NCBI GenBank assembly: GCA_964458575.1
Contig: CAYWMD010000003.1
Span: 1 to 64,000, forward strand
Direction of reading: 5' to 3'
From: CAYWMD01 sp964458575
GTDB taxonomy: Bacteria; Verrucomicrobiota; Verrucomicrobiia; Limisphaerales; JADLHS01
Length of the DNA: 64,000 nucleotides
Positions 41,171 through 50,170 of the stretch are shown here, piece after piece (within the stretch, counting starts at the first letter, position 1; every line of letters begins with the position of its first letter). The notes under the pieces were generated by a model. That model made no database searches. It was not told the origin of the DNA and saw nothing but the letters and a program-made list of their open reading frames with translations. Made by a program: the position numbers and the translations under genes.

Positions 41171-42655
41171 TTAACGGTTCCTTTTCCGGACCGGTTTTAC
41201 AGCGGGCGCATTGGTATTCGCATCCAGCGTGTAACCGCTCTGAGGGTTGGTGCCGACCTTCGTTACGCCCCGCCGGGCAGCGAGTTCCGGGGGTTCGAGT
41301 TCGCTCCCCTGGTCGTGCGTCTCGGCAATCCATTTCTCCAGCGCGGCGCGCAGTCGGACCAGCGCCGCCTGATGCTCCGGTGACGACGCGAGATTGTGAA
41401 TTTCGTAGGGATCAGCTTGCAGATCGTAGAGTTCCTCCTCGGGCATTCTCGGCGCACAGAGCTGCGCCTGCGCGGGTGTCAGCTTTCCTTCCGCCTGCAA
41501 CTGCGGCAACAGGGACCAGACTGGATACGAACGTTGCTTGTATTCGTTGGGTTGCAGAAACGGGCGTTCCGGCGTGAAATTCCGGATGTAGCGGTAACGC
41601 GAATCACGCACCGTTCGGAAGCGAAAAACCGTTTCATCGCAACGGTCGCGCGCACCGAAAACATATTGCTTGGGCTTGGCGCAGTTGGGGCCGAGAAAAA
41701 TGCTGCCCTCCATCTTCGCGGGCTTCTTCGCCCCGGCGATGTCGAGCATGGTGGGCGCGAGGTCAATGGACTCGAGGAGCCGGCTGTCCACCGAACCAAG
41801 TCGAAAATGGGCAGGCGGCGGAAAATATTTCGGCCAGCGGATCAGGAGCGGCACCAGCAGCCCTTCGTCGTAACAAAATTGTTTTCCCCGCACGTGCGCC
41901 TGACCGTTGTCGCCAAAGAACACGACGACGGTGTTGTCGGCCAGGCCATCCGCTTCCAGTTGCTTCAGAATCAGACCCACCTTGCGGTCAAGTTCCGTTG
42001 CGGCATCGAGATACTTTCCCCAATCCTCGCGCGCGATGGGATGATCGGGCGTCCACGGTGGCAGTTCGACTTTCTCCGGATCGGCATGCTTTGGCGCATG
42101 AAACGCGCGGTGCGTTTCCTGGAAATTGATTTGCGCATAGAAGGGCTGGTGCGATTTCAAATCGCTCCAACGGGCGGAATCGAAGGGCTTGCCGCGATAG
42201 GTAAAATTCCAATCCGTCTTGCCCGTGCCCTTGAAACTAAATTCCGCCGGCAGTTCGCGCACATTAACGGTGAAGTAACCGGCGTCGCGCATCCAGTCCG
42301 TGAGCACCCGCACGCCGGCGGGGAGTTCGTAACCGTCGTCGCGATGGGAGCGGTGATTGTGCGCGCCGATGGTGGTTTGATACATGCCGGTCATAAACGC
42401 CGAGCGGCTGGGCGAGCAGACCGGCGCGGTCGTGAAGAAACGCGTGTAGCGAACGCCTTGGGCCGCGAGCTGGTCGAGGTTGGGGGTGGAAACTTCCTTC
42501 GTGCCGTAACAACCGAGGTGCTGGCCGAAATCCTCGGCGATGAGCCAGAGGATGTTGGGGCGCGCCGGGCCGGGTTTCTCGTCGCTGGCCGTGCCCGCCA
42601 AACCGGCCAGACAACCACCCATCACGATGAAAATCCCGAAGGCAAACTTCTTCAT
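41171..42655 (-). CDS. Secreted sulfatase
   Basis: 494 residues from the ATG at 42655; the longer open frame to 43156 is antisense to the Spy-like gene. The N-terminal signal has IVMGGCLAG, possibly a lipobox. PNILWLIAEDFGQHLGCYG supplies the metal-binding Asp, and APVCSPSRSAFMTG is the formylglycine motif CxPSR. Further metal ligands come in VVVFFGDNGQAHV. It removes sulfate esters from polysaccharides or other substrates. Formylglycine-generating enzyme must come from elsewhere. Confidence 0.93.
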   Translation of the reverse strand: MKKFAFGIFIVMGGCLAGLAGTASDEKPGPARPNILWLIAEDFGQHLGCYGTKEVSTPNLDQLAAQGVRYTRFFTTAPVCSPSRSAFMTGMYQTTIGAHNHRSHRDDGYELPAGVRVLTDWMRDAGYFTVNVRELPAEFSFKGTGKTDWNFTYRGKPFDSARWSDLKSHQPFYAQINFQETHRAFHAPKHADPEKVELPPWTPDHPIAREDWGKYLDAATELDRKVGLILKQLEADGLADNTVVVFFGDNGQAHVRGKQFCYDEGLLVPLLIRWPKYFPPPAHFRLGSVDSRLLESIDLAPTMLDIAGAKKPAKMEGSIFLGPNCAKPKQYVFGARDRCDETVFRFRTVRDSRYRYIRNFTPERPFLQPNEYKQRSYPVWSLLPQLQAEGKLTPAQAQLCAPRMPEEELYDLQADPYEIHNLASSPEHQAALVRLRAALEKWIAETHDQGSELEPPELAARRGVTKVGTNPQSGYTLDANTNAPAVKPVRKRNR

Positions 42656-42739
42656 ATCAGGCCAATTCTGTCGTGGTTTTCCCAAGGGCGCAATCCCGGG
42701 CGTAACATTTTCCCCACGGCTGGCGTATTGAACCTCAGA

Positions 42740-43210
42740 ATGAAGACAAAATATTTCATCATGACACTGGCCACCGTGGTTGCCGTGGCCGGGTTCACCA
42801 TTTACAACGCACAAGCAGTTGAACGGGGCGGCCCGGGGCGGGTGCGCGGCCCGATTTTGCAGCGCGTCGCCCAGCGGCTCAACCTCACCGATGCGCAAAA
42901 GACGCAGATCAAAGCCGTGTTGAAGGCGGACCAAGCTTCGCTCAAAAACCTCTTCACCCGCCTGCACGAAGCGCGGAAGGGGTTGCGCGAAGCCATTCAT
43001 GCGGACAAAAGCTCCGAAGCTTCCGTGCGCGCTGCGTCCGCCAAGGTCGCCGCCGTGGAAGCCGACCTGGCGGTTGAACGGTTGAAGCTGCACGGCAAAA
43101 TCAGCCCCATTCTGACCGACGAACAGCGCGCGCAGGCCGCCGAGATGGAAAAGCATCTGGATGAGTTTGTGGACGGCATCATCTCCCGCATCGGCGAAAG
43201 GTCGGAGTAG
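42740..43210 (+). CDS. Spy/CpxP-like periplasmic protein 1
   Basis: 156 residues from the ATG at 42740. A signal peptide (TLATVVAVAGFTIYNAQA) is followed by an all-helical body with the LTDAQ motif (LNLTDAQKTQIKAVLKADQ) and a second LTDEQRAQAAEM, as in Spy/CpxP chaperones and metal-binding LTxxQ proteins. It is divergent from the sulfatase and 104 bp ahead of the ECF sigma gene, making it a likely partner in an envelope or metal stress response. Confidence 0.8.
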   Translation: MKTKYFIMTLATVVAVAGFTIYNAQAVERGGPGRVRGPILQRVAQRLNLTDAQKTQIKAVLKADQASLKNLFTRLHEARKGLREAIHADKSSEASVRAASAKVAAVEADLAVERLKLHGKISPILTDEQRAQAAEMEKHLDEFVDGIISRIGERSE

Positions 43211-43314
43211 GCGGAATGCCGTTAGGGTTCAAGCTTCAGCTTGTCCGTCGTTTCGCATCATGGCGGGCTTGCGTTTGAACGACCAACCAGCGGAAGCTTG
43301 GCCTCCAACAAACC

Positions 43315-43878
43315 GTGAACGATGACCTCGAACTGCTGGCCCGCATCCGCAACGGCGCGGTGGATGACTTCGCTGAAATTGTCCGGCGCCATCAGGCCAA
43401 GGTCTTTGCCATCCTTCACCGCTATGAACGCGACGCACACAAGATTGAAGACCTCGCGCAGGAGACTTTCGTCAAAGCCTGGCGCGCGCTGGGGCAGTTC
43501 GATGGCCGCGCCCCGATGGAACATTGGCTGGTCAAAATCACCGTCCACGTGGCGCTGGACCATTTGCGGAAAGAGAAACGCCACCGGAATGAAATCGGCC
43601 TGCCGGCGCTCGGCGACGACGCGCTCGAGTGGTTGCGCAGCGACGACGAACACGGCGAACTGGAATCGCGGCAGGCGGCGGAATTGCTGGAACTGGCGAT
43701 GCGCGAACTGTCACCCGCCGACCGGCTCGTGATTACGATGCAGGAACTGGAAGGTCGAAGCGTGAAGGAAATCTGTGAAGTTACCGGGTCGTCGTCGGTG
43801 GCCGTGCGCGTGCGGGCGTTGCGGGCGCGGGCCAGACTGCGCCAGGCGCTGGAAAAACTGGCGCGAGCAAAATCATGA
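43315..43878 (+). CDS. ECF-family RNA polymerase sigma factor
   Basis: 187 residues from a GTG start. Region 2 (ELLARIRNGAVDDFAEIVRR and IEDLAQETFVKAWRALG) is near the N-terminus. Region 4 (LSPADRLVITMQELEGRSVKEI, then helix-turn-helix GSSSVAVRVRALRARARLR) is at the C-terminus. Its stop overlaps the start of a small membrane protein gene (ATGA). The arrangement sigma, one-TM protein, one-TM LTxxQ protein resembles the cnrYXH metal-response systems. Confidence 0.93.
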   Translation: MNDDLELLARIRNGAVDDFAEIVRRHQAKVFAILHRYERDAHKIEDLAQETFVKAWRALGQFDGRAPMEHWLVKITVHVALDHLRKEKRHRNEIGLPALGDDALEWLRSDDEHGELESRQAAELLELAMRELSPADRLVITMQELEGRSVKEICEVTGSSSVAVRVRALRARARLRQALEKLARAKS

Positions 43879-44180
43879 ACGAAAAGAAATTGCAGCAACT
43901 GTTCCGCGCGGCCCGGACCGAAACCCCGCCCGCGGCGGAGGTGGGATTTGAAAACCTGGTGCTCTCCGCGATTCGTCGCGAACCGCGAGGCGCCACGGAA
44001 GGATCTTCACTGTTTGATCAGCTCGGCGCGTTGTTCCCGCGCTTGGCGTGGGCGGCCGCGTTGGTGGTGGTCCTGTGCGTGGCGGCGGATTTCGGATTGG
44101 GCGCGCTGGGAGTGCCCGGCCTCACAGACGGCGTCGCGCAAATTTCCGATCAATGGTTGTTCACGGCAACCGGACTTTAA
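43875..44180 (+). CDS. Small single-TM protein, candidate anti-sigma factor
   Basis: 101 residues. The cytoplasmic N-terminal part is about 55 residues (KLQQLFRAARTETPPAAEVG), one membrane helix follows (LAWAAALVVVLCVAADFG, about 57-76), and the outside segment is short. Such N-in, one-helix proteins coupled to ECF sigma genes are usually anti-sigma factors. No zinc-binding HxxxCxxC motif is present, as in CnrY-type proteins. Inference from position and topology. Confidence 0.65.
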   Translation: MNEKKLQQLFRAARTETPPAAEVGFENLVLSAIRREPRGATEGSSLFDQLGALFPRLAWAAALVVVLCVAADFGLGALGVPGLTDGVAQISDQWLFTATGL

Positions 44181-44182
44181 CT

Positions 44183-44560
44183 ATGAAACGATGCAAACCC
44201 TGGTTGGTGATCGCGCTGGTTTTTCTGGCTGGCGTCGTGTTCGGCGTGGTGGCCACGCGCGTGGTGGTGCGGCACATCGTGCGCACCGCGATTGCCCAAC
44301 CGCAAACCGTCCACGACCGCATTGAACGCGACTTGAACCGGCGGCTGAAGCTCACCGACGAACAGCGCCCGAAAGTCCACGCCGCTTTGGTGCAGGCCCA
44401 TGAGCGGTTGCAGGCTTTGCGGCAGGACTTTCAGCCGCGCTTCGTGCTCATCATCACGCAGGCGCAGCAGGAGGTTTCCGCCGTCCTCACGCCCGAGCAG
44501 CGGGAACGGTTCGAGCAGTTCAAGCAGGAGACCCGCCCCTTTTGGCGTCCGACCCAGTGA
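44183..44560 (+). CDS. CnrX/Spy-like membrane-anchored periplasmic sensor
   Basis: 125 residues from the ATG at 44183, 2 bp after the previous stop. The N-terminal anchor PWLVIALVFLAGVVFGVVAT is uncleaved in appearance. A helical domain follows with LKLTDEQRPKVHAAL and LTPEQRERFEQF, two LTxxQ-type motifs. Met/His-poor, so the metal, if any, is uncertain. In the cnr system CnrX holds the anti-sigma CnrY and senses metal. Here the order sigma, anti-sigma, sensor fits that logic. Confidence 0.75.
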   Translation: MKRCKPWLVIALVFLAGVVFGVVATRVVVRHIVRTAIAQPQTVHDRIERDLNRRLKLTDEQRPKVHAALVQAHERLQALRQDFQPRFVLIITQAQQEVSAVLTPEQRERFEQFKQETRPFWRPTQ

Positions 44561-44636
44561 ACGCGGATCGCGGATCGGGTTGCCAGGAGGCGCGAACTGA
44601 AACATGCTCCCATCCGGCTGGAATGACTGAAGCCCG

Positions 44637-46445
44637 ATGCCGATAACCAGAATCACTCGCCGGGATTTTCTCGCGGCAACGTGCCGGCGCGCGTTCGTGG
44701 TGGGGATGGGTTCGCTCGCGGCATTTCCGACGGCGGCGCTGGCGGCGCAGGTTGACCTGGCCGCTCAGCGCGCACGGTCGTCCCGCCGGTTCTTCTCGTT
44801 TCTCCACTCGTATGAAGCCACCGGCCGGTATTGGCACGGGTTGGCGAAAACCGGGCTGCTTCGGCCCACGACCGGGGTGCGCCTGGTCAACTCGCCTTGG
44901 GGTGACGATAGCCGCCGTTTCAACACCGTCGCGCGACGGAACGGCGAGTTGCATGGAATTCTCAAACAGCGGCGCTGTCCGTTTATCGTGGATCGGGTGG
45001 TGGGCGGTTCGATCTTTCTCGACTACGACTTCGACGATCGTTTGATCAAGCACTACACGGCGATGCTGGGTGACAAATTTCTCGGTGGCCAGGTGCATGA
45101 ACCCATTTCCAACGTCCACAATGATTGGAAGCGGATTGTGACAGCGAATCCGAAATTCAAGGAGGACCCGGTGCTAGCCGATGAGCTGCGTGATTACTTC
45201 GCGGCGGAAAATGCAACGCATTGGCTCGACTACGGCACGGTGGACGATTTCGCGGGCCGACCTTGCCCCAAAGACGAGCCGCAATTCTGGCGGGAAATCA
45301 CGCGCGCCGTCCGTCGGCAGGCGGCGCGGTTCGGATCACGTTTCAGTTACTGCGAGGGCAGCAAGCATGGCGAACTGGTTTGGCACGCGTTTTACAAATT
45401 GGGTGCCCGATACGGTCTGGCGGAAGTCGGGCCGTGGGCTTCGCAACAAAGCCAGTTCGCCATCGCCAGCCTCCGCGGCGCGGCACGGGCGGCGGGGAAA
45501 CCGTGGGGCGTGTTCTTCGCGCCGTGGGGACCGCGCGGTTGCACGTCGTTCGTGCCGGAGTCGGATTGGTCCTGGCAGTGTCCGAAGAAATTCTTCGATG
45601 CGCTCAACTGGCCGGTGGATGCCAACTCCGGTCCGTCCACCGCGCTGCAACGGCGCATTTTCTTCCACACTTATCTTTCCGGCGCGTGGACGTTGCACGA
45701 AGAATGGGGCGCGGAAGGCAATCTTACGCATTGGGAATCCGCCCGCCTTTCCAGCAATGGCCGCGTGACACGCGACTTTCTGGACTTTCAGGAACAGCAC
45801 CCGGACATGGGCGAACCATACACGCCGCTGGCGCTGGCGCTCGATCCACACATGCCCGCGCGTGATGCCGAGATCTGGGCCAATCTCAAGGCGGCGCTGT
45901 TTCAACCCGACGCGACCGGTCACGCCTATGCGGCCCGCAAGACTTCCCATTCCCTGGAAACGGGATGCTACGCGCCGTGTGTCATCCCGGAAGTCTTCGA
46001 CATCGTGCCCGCGGACGCGCCGCATCAGGTCTGGAACAACTATCGGGAAGTGATCAAGGTCGGCAGCACGAAGTTTTCGCCCGACCAGGTCGTGGCGTTG
46101 GCCAGGGAGCTTTCGCCGTTTGAATTGAAGGCGCACCTGCCGATGCAAATCAACCGCCGGCAACGCGACGGCGCGTGGATTGTTGGTCTCTACAATCCGT
46201 GGGGCGCAAAACGGGGCGACGTCGAACAGATCGGCAGCATTCTCGACACCGGTTGCGCCGTTCGCGCTGTGCTTCGCCCGAAGTTTCGCATGTCGGCAAT
46301 CCGGGTGCTGCACGGTTGGCCGGGTGGTTCGACCGCGAGTCAGCACGGCGGCGAAATCGAAGCCACCATCGGCGCCGGGGGCACGCTGGTGCTGGCCGTG
46401 ATGCCGACCGTCACGACCCGTCGCGGTCCCTGGCCCGGATTGTGA
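44637..46445 (+). CDS. Tat-exported protein of unknown function, possibly a glycoside hydrolase
   Basis: 602 residues. The twin-arginine signal TRRDFLAATCRRAFVVGMG is followed by a hydrophobic AAFPTAALAA. The body contains Trp-, Asp- and Glu-rich stretches such as SFLHSYEATGRYWHGLAKTG, DDFAGRPCPKDEPQFWREI and GARYGLAEVGPWASQQSQFA, suggestive of a TIM-barrel sugar enzyme, plus a C-terminal beta domain. I do not recognise a named GH family. It stands alone between the cnr-like cluster and a two-component pair. Confidence 0.7.
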   Translation: MPITRITRRDFLAATCRRAFVVGMGSLAAFPTAALAAQVDLAAQRARSSRRFFSFLHSYEATGRYWHGLAKTGLLRPTTGVRLVNSPWGDDSRRFNTVARRNGELHGILKQRRCPFIVDRVVGGSIFLDYDFDDRLIKHYTAMLGDKFLGGQVHEPISNVHNDWKRIVTANPKFKEDPVLADELRDYFAAENATHWLDYGTVDDFAGRPCPKDEPQFWREITRAVRRQAARFGSRFSYCEGSKHGELVWHAFYKLGARYGLAEVGPWASQQSQFAIASLRGAARAAGKPWGVFFAPWGPRGCTSFVPESDWSWQCPKKFFDALNWPVDANSGPSTALQRRIFFHTYLSGAWTLHEEWGAEGNLTHWESARLSSNGRVTRDFLDFQEQHPDMGEPYTPLALALDPHMPARDAEIWANLKAALFQPDATGHAYAARKTSHSLETGCYAPCVIPEVFDIVPADAPHQVWNNYREVIKVGSTKFSPDQVVALARELSPFELKAHLPMQINRRQRDGAWIVGLYNPWGAKRGDVEQIGSILDTGCAVRAVLRPKFRMSAIRVLHGWPGGSTASQHGGEIEATIGAGGTLVLAVMPTVTTRRGPWPGL

Positions 46446-46561
46446 TCCGTCTGCCAACGATGGTTTGCGATTGAGTCGGCGGTGGAGTTCGTTACTCTTG
46501 GGTCGTCGCCCCGTCGAAGCACCGGCTCCGGTCCGTTCACGAAAGCGACACAAGTGTTTCC

Positions 46562-47749
46562 ATGCGTGGCATGAGCCTTAACGCGGACAGACAAATGCCT
46601 TCGGAGAACGCGGGGCTGGAGGAATTCGTCCGCATCTTTCCCGGCGTGATGTTCCGCCAGCGACCGGACTTCAGTTTCGCTTTTGCCACGCCGCCGATCC
46701 ACGACCTCACCGGCTTGTCCGCCAGCGACTGGCTCCAGCAGCCACCGGAATGTTTTTGGGAACTGCTGCCGGTCACGGATGCGGAGGAATTGAAAAAACA
46801 AATTGAGCGGGCCGCCCGGACTGGTGAGACCGTCACCAGCCTCTTCCGCCTTCGCCACCGGGTCACGCACGGCGTTACCTGCATCCGGGAACAACGCCAG
46901 GCCCTGCACGGACCAGACGGTGCCTTGCGCGGCTTCTCCGGCATCTGGCTGGAGGTGGCCCGCCCGACCCCGGTGGAACAGCGGCGGGACGATCAGGAAT
47001 GGACGGAAACATCCGTCCGGCTGGCGCACTTCTGGATCCATGAATTCAGCAACCTCATGACGGGCGTCCACGCGATCAGCGAATCCATCCGGGCCCAGCT
47101 CGATCCGAACAGCCCTTTTCAAGAGGGGCTGGAGATCGCCCAGGGCAACTCCATTCGCGCGAAGGAAATCGTCCTGCGCATGATGGATCTGATTGCGGGC
47201 CGGAGCAACGGGTGGCGACACCAGAATTTGAACGATCTAATTGCCGACGAACTGGAGTTGATGCGGAAGATCCTTCCGCGCCGGCTGCGGATCGAAACCA
47301 CACTCGCGCCGGATGCGTTGCCGGTGTTTGCCAACGCGGTGGAATTGCGCCACACGATCATTGAATTGATTCTCAAAATAGCGGACGCCATGCCGGGCGA
47401 AAGCGTGTTGCGGCTGGAAACGTCGCGGCGCGGCGAAGCCCCCTCCGGTCGTCACGTCCGCGGGAAACTGGCACGGTCGCCGTGCGTTTGTCTGTCCGTC
47501 ACGGACACCCGCAACGTGCTTTCCGAGTCGCGTTTGGCAGAGGTTCTCGATCCGTTGTCCACCCAGCCATTGGATCGAACCGGCGGGCTGGGACTTTACC
47601 GCGTTACCCGGGTCATCGAAAAACATCGTGGCGCGGTTTCAGTTGAATCCGAAGCGGGCAATGGCACGACGTACTGCATCTGGCTGCCCGAGGCAGATTT
47701 TACGGAAACGGATGGAACAGTTGACCACGCGCCGTCAGCCGCTGGTTGA
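46562..47749 (+). CDS. Sensor histidine kinase with PAS domain, soluble
   Basis: 395 residues (start possibly at 46571). The N-terminal PAS-like domain (about 20-130) includes PAS/PAC sequence LRGFSGIWLEV. The phospho-acceptor region LAHFWIHEFSNLMTGVH has HEFSN, the HD(F)N-type H-box of NtrB-like kinases. The ATPase domain is short and partly degenerate, with a G-box GLGLYRVTRVIEKHRG. No membrane segment. It is 71 bp ahead of an NtrC-family regulator, so they form a pair. The signal is unknown. Confidence 0.85.
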   Translation: MRGMSLNADRQMPSENAGLEEFVRIFPGVMFRQRPDFSFAFATPPIHDLTGLSASDWLQQPPECFWELLPVTDAEELKKQIERAARTGETVTSLFRLRHRVTHGVTCIREQRQALHGPDGALRGFSGIWLEVARPTPVEQRRDDQEWTETSVRLAHFWIHEFSNLMTGVHAISESIRAQLDPNSPFQEGLEIAQGNSIRAKEIVLRMMDLIAGRSNGWRHQNLNDLIADELELMRKILPRRLRIETTLAPDALPVFANAVELRHTIIELILKIADAMPGESVLRLETSRRGEAPSGRHVRGKLARSPCVCLSVTDTRNVLSESRLAEVLDPLSTQPLDRTGGLGLYRVTRVIEKHRGAVSVESEAGNGTTYCIWLPEADFTETDGTVDHAPSAAG

Positions 47750-47820
47750 CCCGTGAAAATCCGGTTTGTCATCCAGGTCGGCAAGCCGGATAATATGCAC
47801 CTGGAGAACCGACGCAGTTC

Positions 47821-49230
47821 ATGCCGATTGAAAAAATCATAGTCCTGGACGACGACGTCATCATCCGGCGCACGCTGGAACAGCAGTTGCGCCAACGGCG
47901 GTACGACGTGGCGTCGGTTGCGACACTCGCCGGCGCGCAGCAATTGCTGGCGCGGGACACGTGCGATCTGATTTTCGTGGACGTGCGTTTGCCCGATGGT
48001 GCGGGCACGGATTTATTGCGCCAGTTGCAGGGCCGTCCGCAAAAACCGCTCGTCGTGGTGATGACCGGCCACGCCTCGGTGGAATCAGCGGTCCAATGCA
48101 TGAAAGACGGCGCGTTTGATTACCTGATCAAGCCGTTTTCGTTCGATCAAATCGAGATCACGCTCAACAAGGCCGAGGGCTTCACGCAGCTTGTCAAAGT
48201 CACGGAATTCCTGAGTCACGAGGAGGACGAGGAGGCGGGTTACGAATTGATCGGGCGGAGCGCCGTGATGGAAGACCTGCGGGCGCTCATCCACAAGGTT
48301 GCCCGCACGCAGGCGACGGTGCTCATCCATGGCGAGAGCGGCACCGGCAAGGAACTGGTGGCGCGCGCCATTTACCGCGAAAGCCCCCGCGCCCAGGCGC
48401 CGTTCATCAAGCTCAACTGCGCGGCCATCCCGGAAAACCTGATCGAGAGCGAATTCTTCGGCCATGAAAAGGGCGCGTTCACCGGCGCGGTGAGCAAACG
48501 CGAGGGACGGTTTGAACTCGCGCACGGCGGCACGATTCTGCTGGATGAGATCAGCGAAATCTCACCGCACGTGCAGGCGAAGTTGCTGCGCGTGCTGCAG
48601 GAGCGCGAACTGGAACGCGTGGGCGGCAGCCGCACGATCAAGGTGGACGTGCGGGTCATCGCCACGACCAATCGTCATCTCGAGCAGAGCGTCGAACGAC
48701 GGGAATTCCGGCAGGATCTTTTTTTCCGGCTGAACGTCGTGCCCATTCACGTGCCGCCCTTGCGCGAGCGCAAGCCGGACATTCCCCTGTTGGCGGAACG
48801 CTTTCGCCAGCGGTATGGCCGGAAGCATGGCGTGCGCGTGGCGGGCATTACGCCCGGCTGCCTGGCCGCCCTCCAGGCCCACGCCTGGCCGGGCAACGTC
48901 CGCGAATTGCAAAATGTGATCGAGCGGGCGGTGATTCTTTGCGCTGACGGCGAGCCGTTGCCGGAAGGCCGGCTCGGCCTTTCCCCCATGGCCGAGGCCG
49001 CCGCAGAAGTGCGCCCGGCGCTGGCGGACGAGGTCCTATCGGTGGGTCGGAAGGAAATCATTCCGTTGGATGAAATCGAGAAGCGCTACATCCTGCTGGC
49101 GCTGGAGCGATGTCACGGCAACCGCACGAACGCCGCCGCCAAACTCGGTATCAACATCCGCACCCTCCGCAACAAGCTTCACGAATACGGCATTGGTCGC
49201 AAGGACGATGCCGGCGCGGCGGGAGACTGA
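47821..49230 (+). CDS. Sigma-54-dependent response regulator, NtrC family
   Basis: 469 residues. The receiver domain (about 1-120) has KIIVLDDDVIIRRT and LIFVDVRLP with the phospho-accepting Asp. The AAA+ domain (about 145-370) has Walker A HGESGTGKELVARA, the sigma-54 contact loop GAFTGA, and GTILLDEISEI. A Fis-type helix-turn-helix ends the protein (NRTNAAAKLGINIRTLRNKL). It activates sigma-54 promoters. A candidate promoter of that type lies 250 bp downstream, before the FN3-domain gene. Confidence 0.94.
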   Translation: MPIEKIIVLDDDVIIRRTLEQQLRQRRYDVASVATLAGAQQLLARDTCDLIFVDVRLPDGAGTDLLRQLQGRPQKPLVVVMTGHASVESAVQCMKDGAFDYLIKPFSFDQIEITLNKAEGFTQLVKVTEFLSHEEDEEAGYELIGRSAVMEDLRALIHKVARTQATVLIHGESGTGKELVARAIYRESPRAQAPFIKLNCAAIPENLIESEFFGHEKGAFTGAVSKREGRFELAHGGTILLDEISEISPHVQAKLLRVLQERELERVGGSRTIKVDVRVIATTNRHLEQSVERREFRQDLFFRLNVVPIHVPPLRERKPDIPLLAERFRQRYGRKHGVRVAGITPGCLAALQAHAWPGNVRELQNVIERAVILCADGEPLPEGRLGLSPMAEAAAEVRPALADEVLSVGRKEIIPLDEIEKRYILLALERCHGNRTNAAAKLGINIRTLRNKLHEYGIGRKDDAGAAGD

Positions 49231-49555
49231 AGCAGCGAATTTGCCCGCCGGCGGCAATCTCCGCCATTCACGACCGCTTCCATTCAGTTCCCGGGTCACC
49301 GGCGAGCACGCGTACACCGACTGCTGGCAGCGGGGTTGAAATGCAAATTGGCATTTTATTCCTGGCAGAACATTCCGCCGCGAGTTGCGCTTCTGGTAAA
49401 TCGTTCCATCAGATTTTCCGACAAGAAATCCATTGCGCACGATTTCGGCGGAAACCGGACGTTCTTGGCGGCCGCGATCCACTTGGCAACGCCAGTGCTT
49501 AAGCGGTCACGGCCGCAAATGGTTTGCGGCCACAACCAAAAACCAGATCGCAGTT
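49231..49555. other. Intergenic region with regulatory signals
   Basis: 325 bp between the NtrC-type gene and the FN3 gene. It holds a sigma-54-like promoter (49483-49501) and a perfect 9-bp inverted repeat (49511-49519 and 49523-49531, GGCCGCAAA). The first 240 bp show only weak AT-rich inverted segments (AAATGC/GCATTT near 49340) and no credible gene. Confidence 0.5.
49483..49501 (+). promoter_or_regulatory. Sigma-54-like promoter
   Basis: TTGGCAACGCCAGTGCTTA has GG and GC separated by exactly 10 bases, close to the TTGGCACG-N4-TTGC consensus (mismatches at A89, C90 and G95). Transcription would start near 49510, 46 bp before the FN3 gene ATG, at the base of a hairpin. It is next to an NtrC-family activator gene. 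Confidence 0.4.
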
Positions 49556-50104
49556 ATGCCGGGAGTCAGTTGCAGGGCCGTTTGGAATCGGACGAGCGTT
49601 TCAGTTCTTGCCGCAGTCGTCGCCACCGCAAGCCAGCTTCACGTTCAAGCCAGTCAACAAGTTGCCATCACGTGGAATCCGAGTCCGGAGCCTGCCATCG
49701 TGGGCTATCGCGTTTACTATGGGCCGGCATCCGGCACTTACACCAACGTGGTGGCGGTGGGCAACGTGACCAACGCCGTCGTCGCCGGCTTGACAGCAGG
49801 GAGAAAGTATTACTTCGCCGCCACTTCCTACAACCTGCTCGGTTTGGAGAGCGAATTCTCCAATGAAGCGGTGTTCACCATCCCCACCCAGTGCGCGCTG
49901 GGCATCATCAATCTGGCGAGCAACGGCGTCACCACGGCGGTTCGCATCACAGCCAGCGGCGCCGTCCCCGAACATTGGGCATTGCAGGCTTCGGCCGATC
50001 TGGCTGCGTGGACCACGTTGGCGCGTGGGACCAATGCTCCGGTCAATGTGTCCGCGCCGATCAGCAATGGGGCGAGGCGGTTTTTCCGTTTGAAAAGCGA
50101 ATAG
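49556..50104 (+). CDS. Secreted fibronectin type III domain protein
   Basis: 182 residues from the ATG at 49556. Signal-peptide-like RTSVSVLAAVVATASQLHVQA. One FN3 domain (about 35-115) with VAITWNPSPEPAIVGYRVYYG and FAATSYNLLGLESEFSNE. The last 70 residues read VRITASGAVPEHWALQASADL and end FFRLKSE, a short version of the C-terminal domain of the phosphatase-like and T5SS-repeat proteins. Probably exposed on or outside the cell. A sigma-54-like promoter and a hairpin are in front. Confidence 0.75.
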   Translation: MPGVSCRAVWNRTSVSVLAAVVATASQLHVQASQQVAITWNPSPEPAIVGYRVYYGPASGTYTNVVAVGNVTNAVVAGLTAGRKYYFAATSYNLLGLESEFSNEAVFTIPTQCALGIINLASNGVTTAVRITASGAVPEHWALQASADLAAWTTLARGTNAPVNVSAPISNGARRFFRLKSE

Positions 50105-50170
50105 CGCAAAGGCCGTGGCTTCGCCCATGGACAGGGCTGTCGCCGCCATCACGCCTGCCCCGGCCTTGCG

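Noticed and set aside
41396..42739. Longer start for the Spy-like protein 1
   Set aside because: Antisense to the sulfatase; the ATG at 42740 gives a standard signal peptide.
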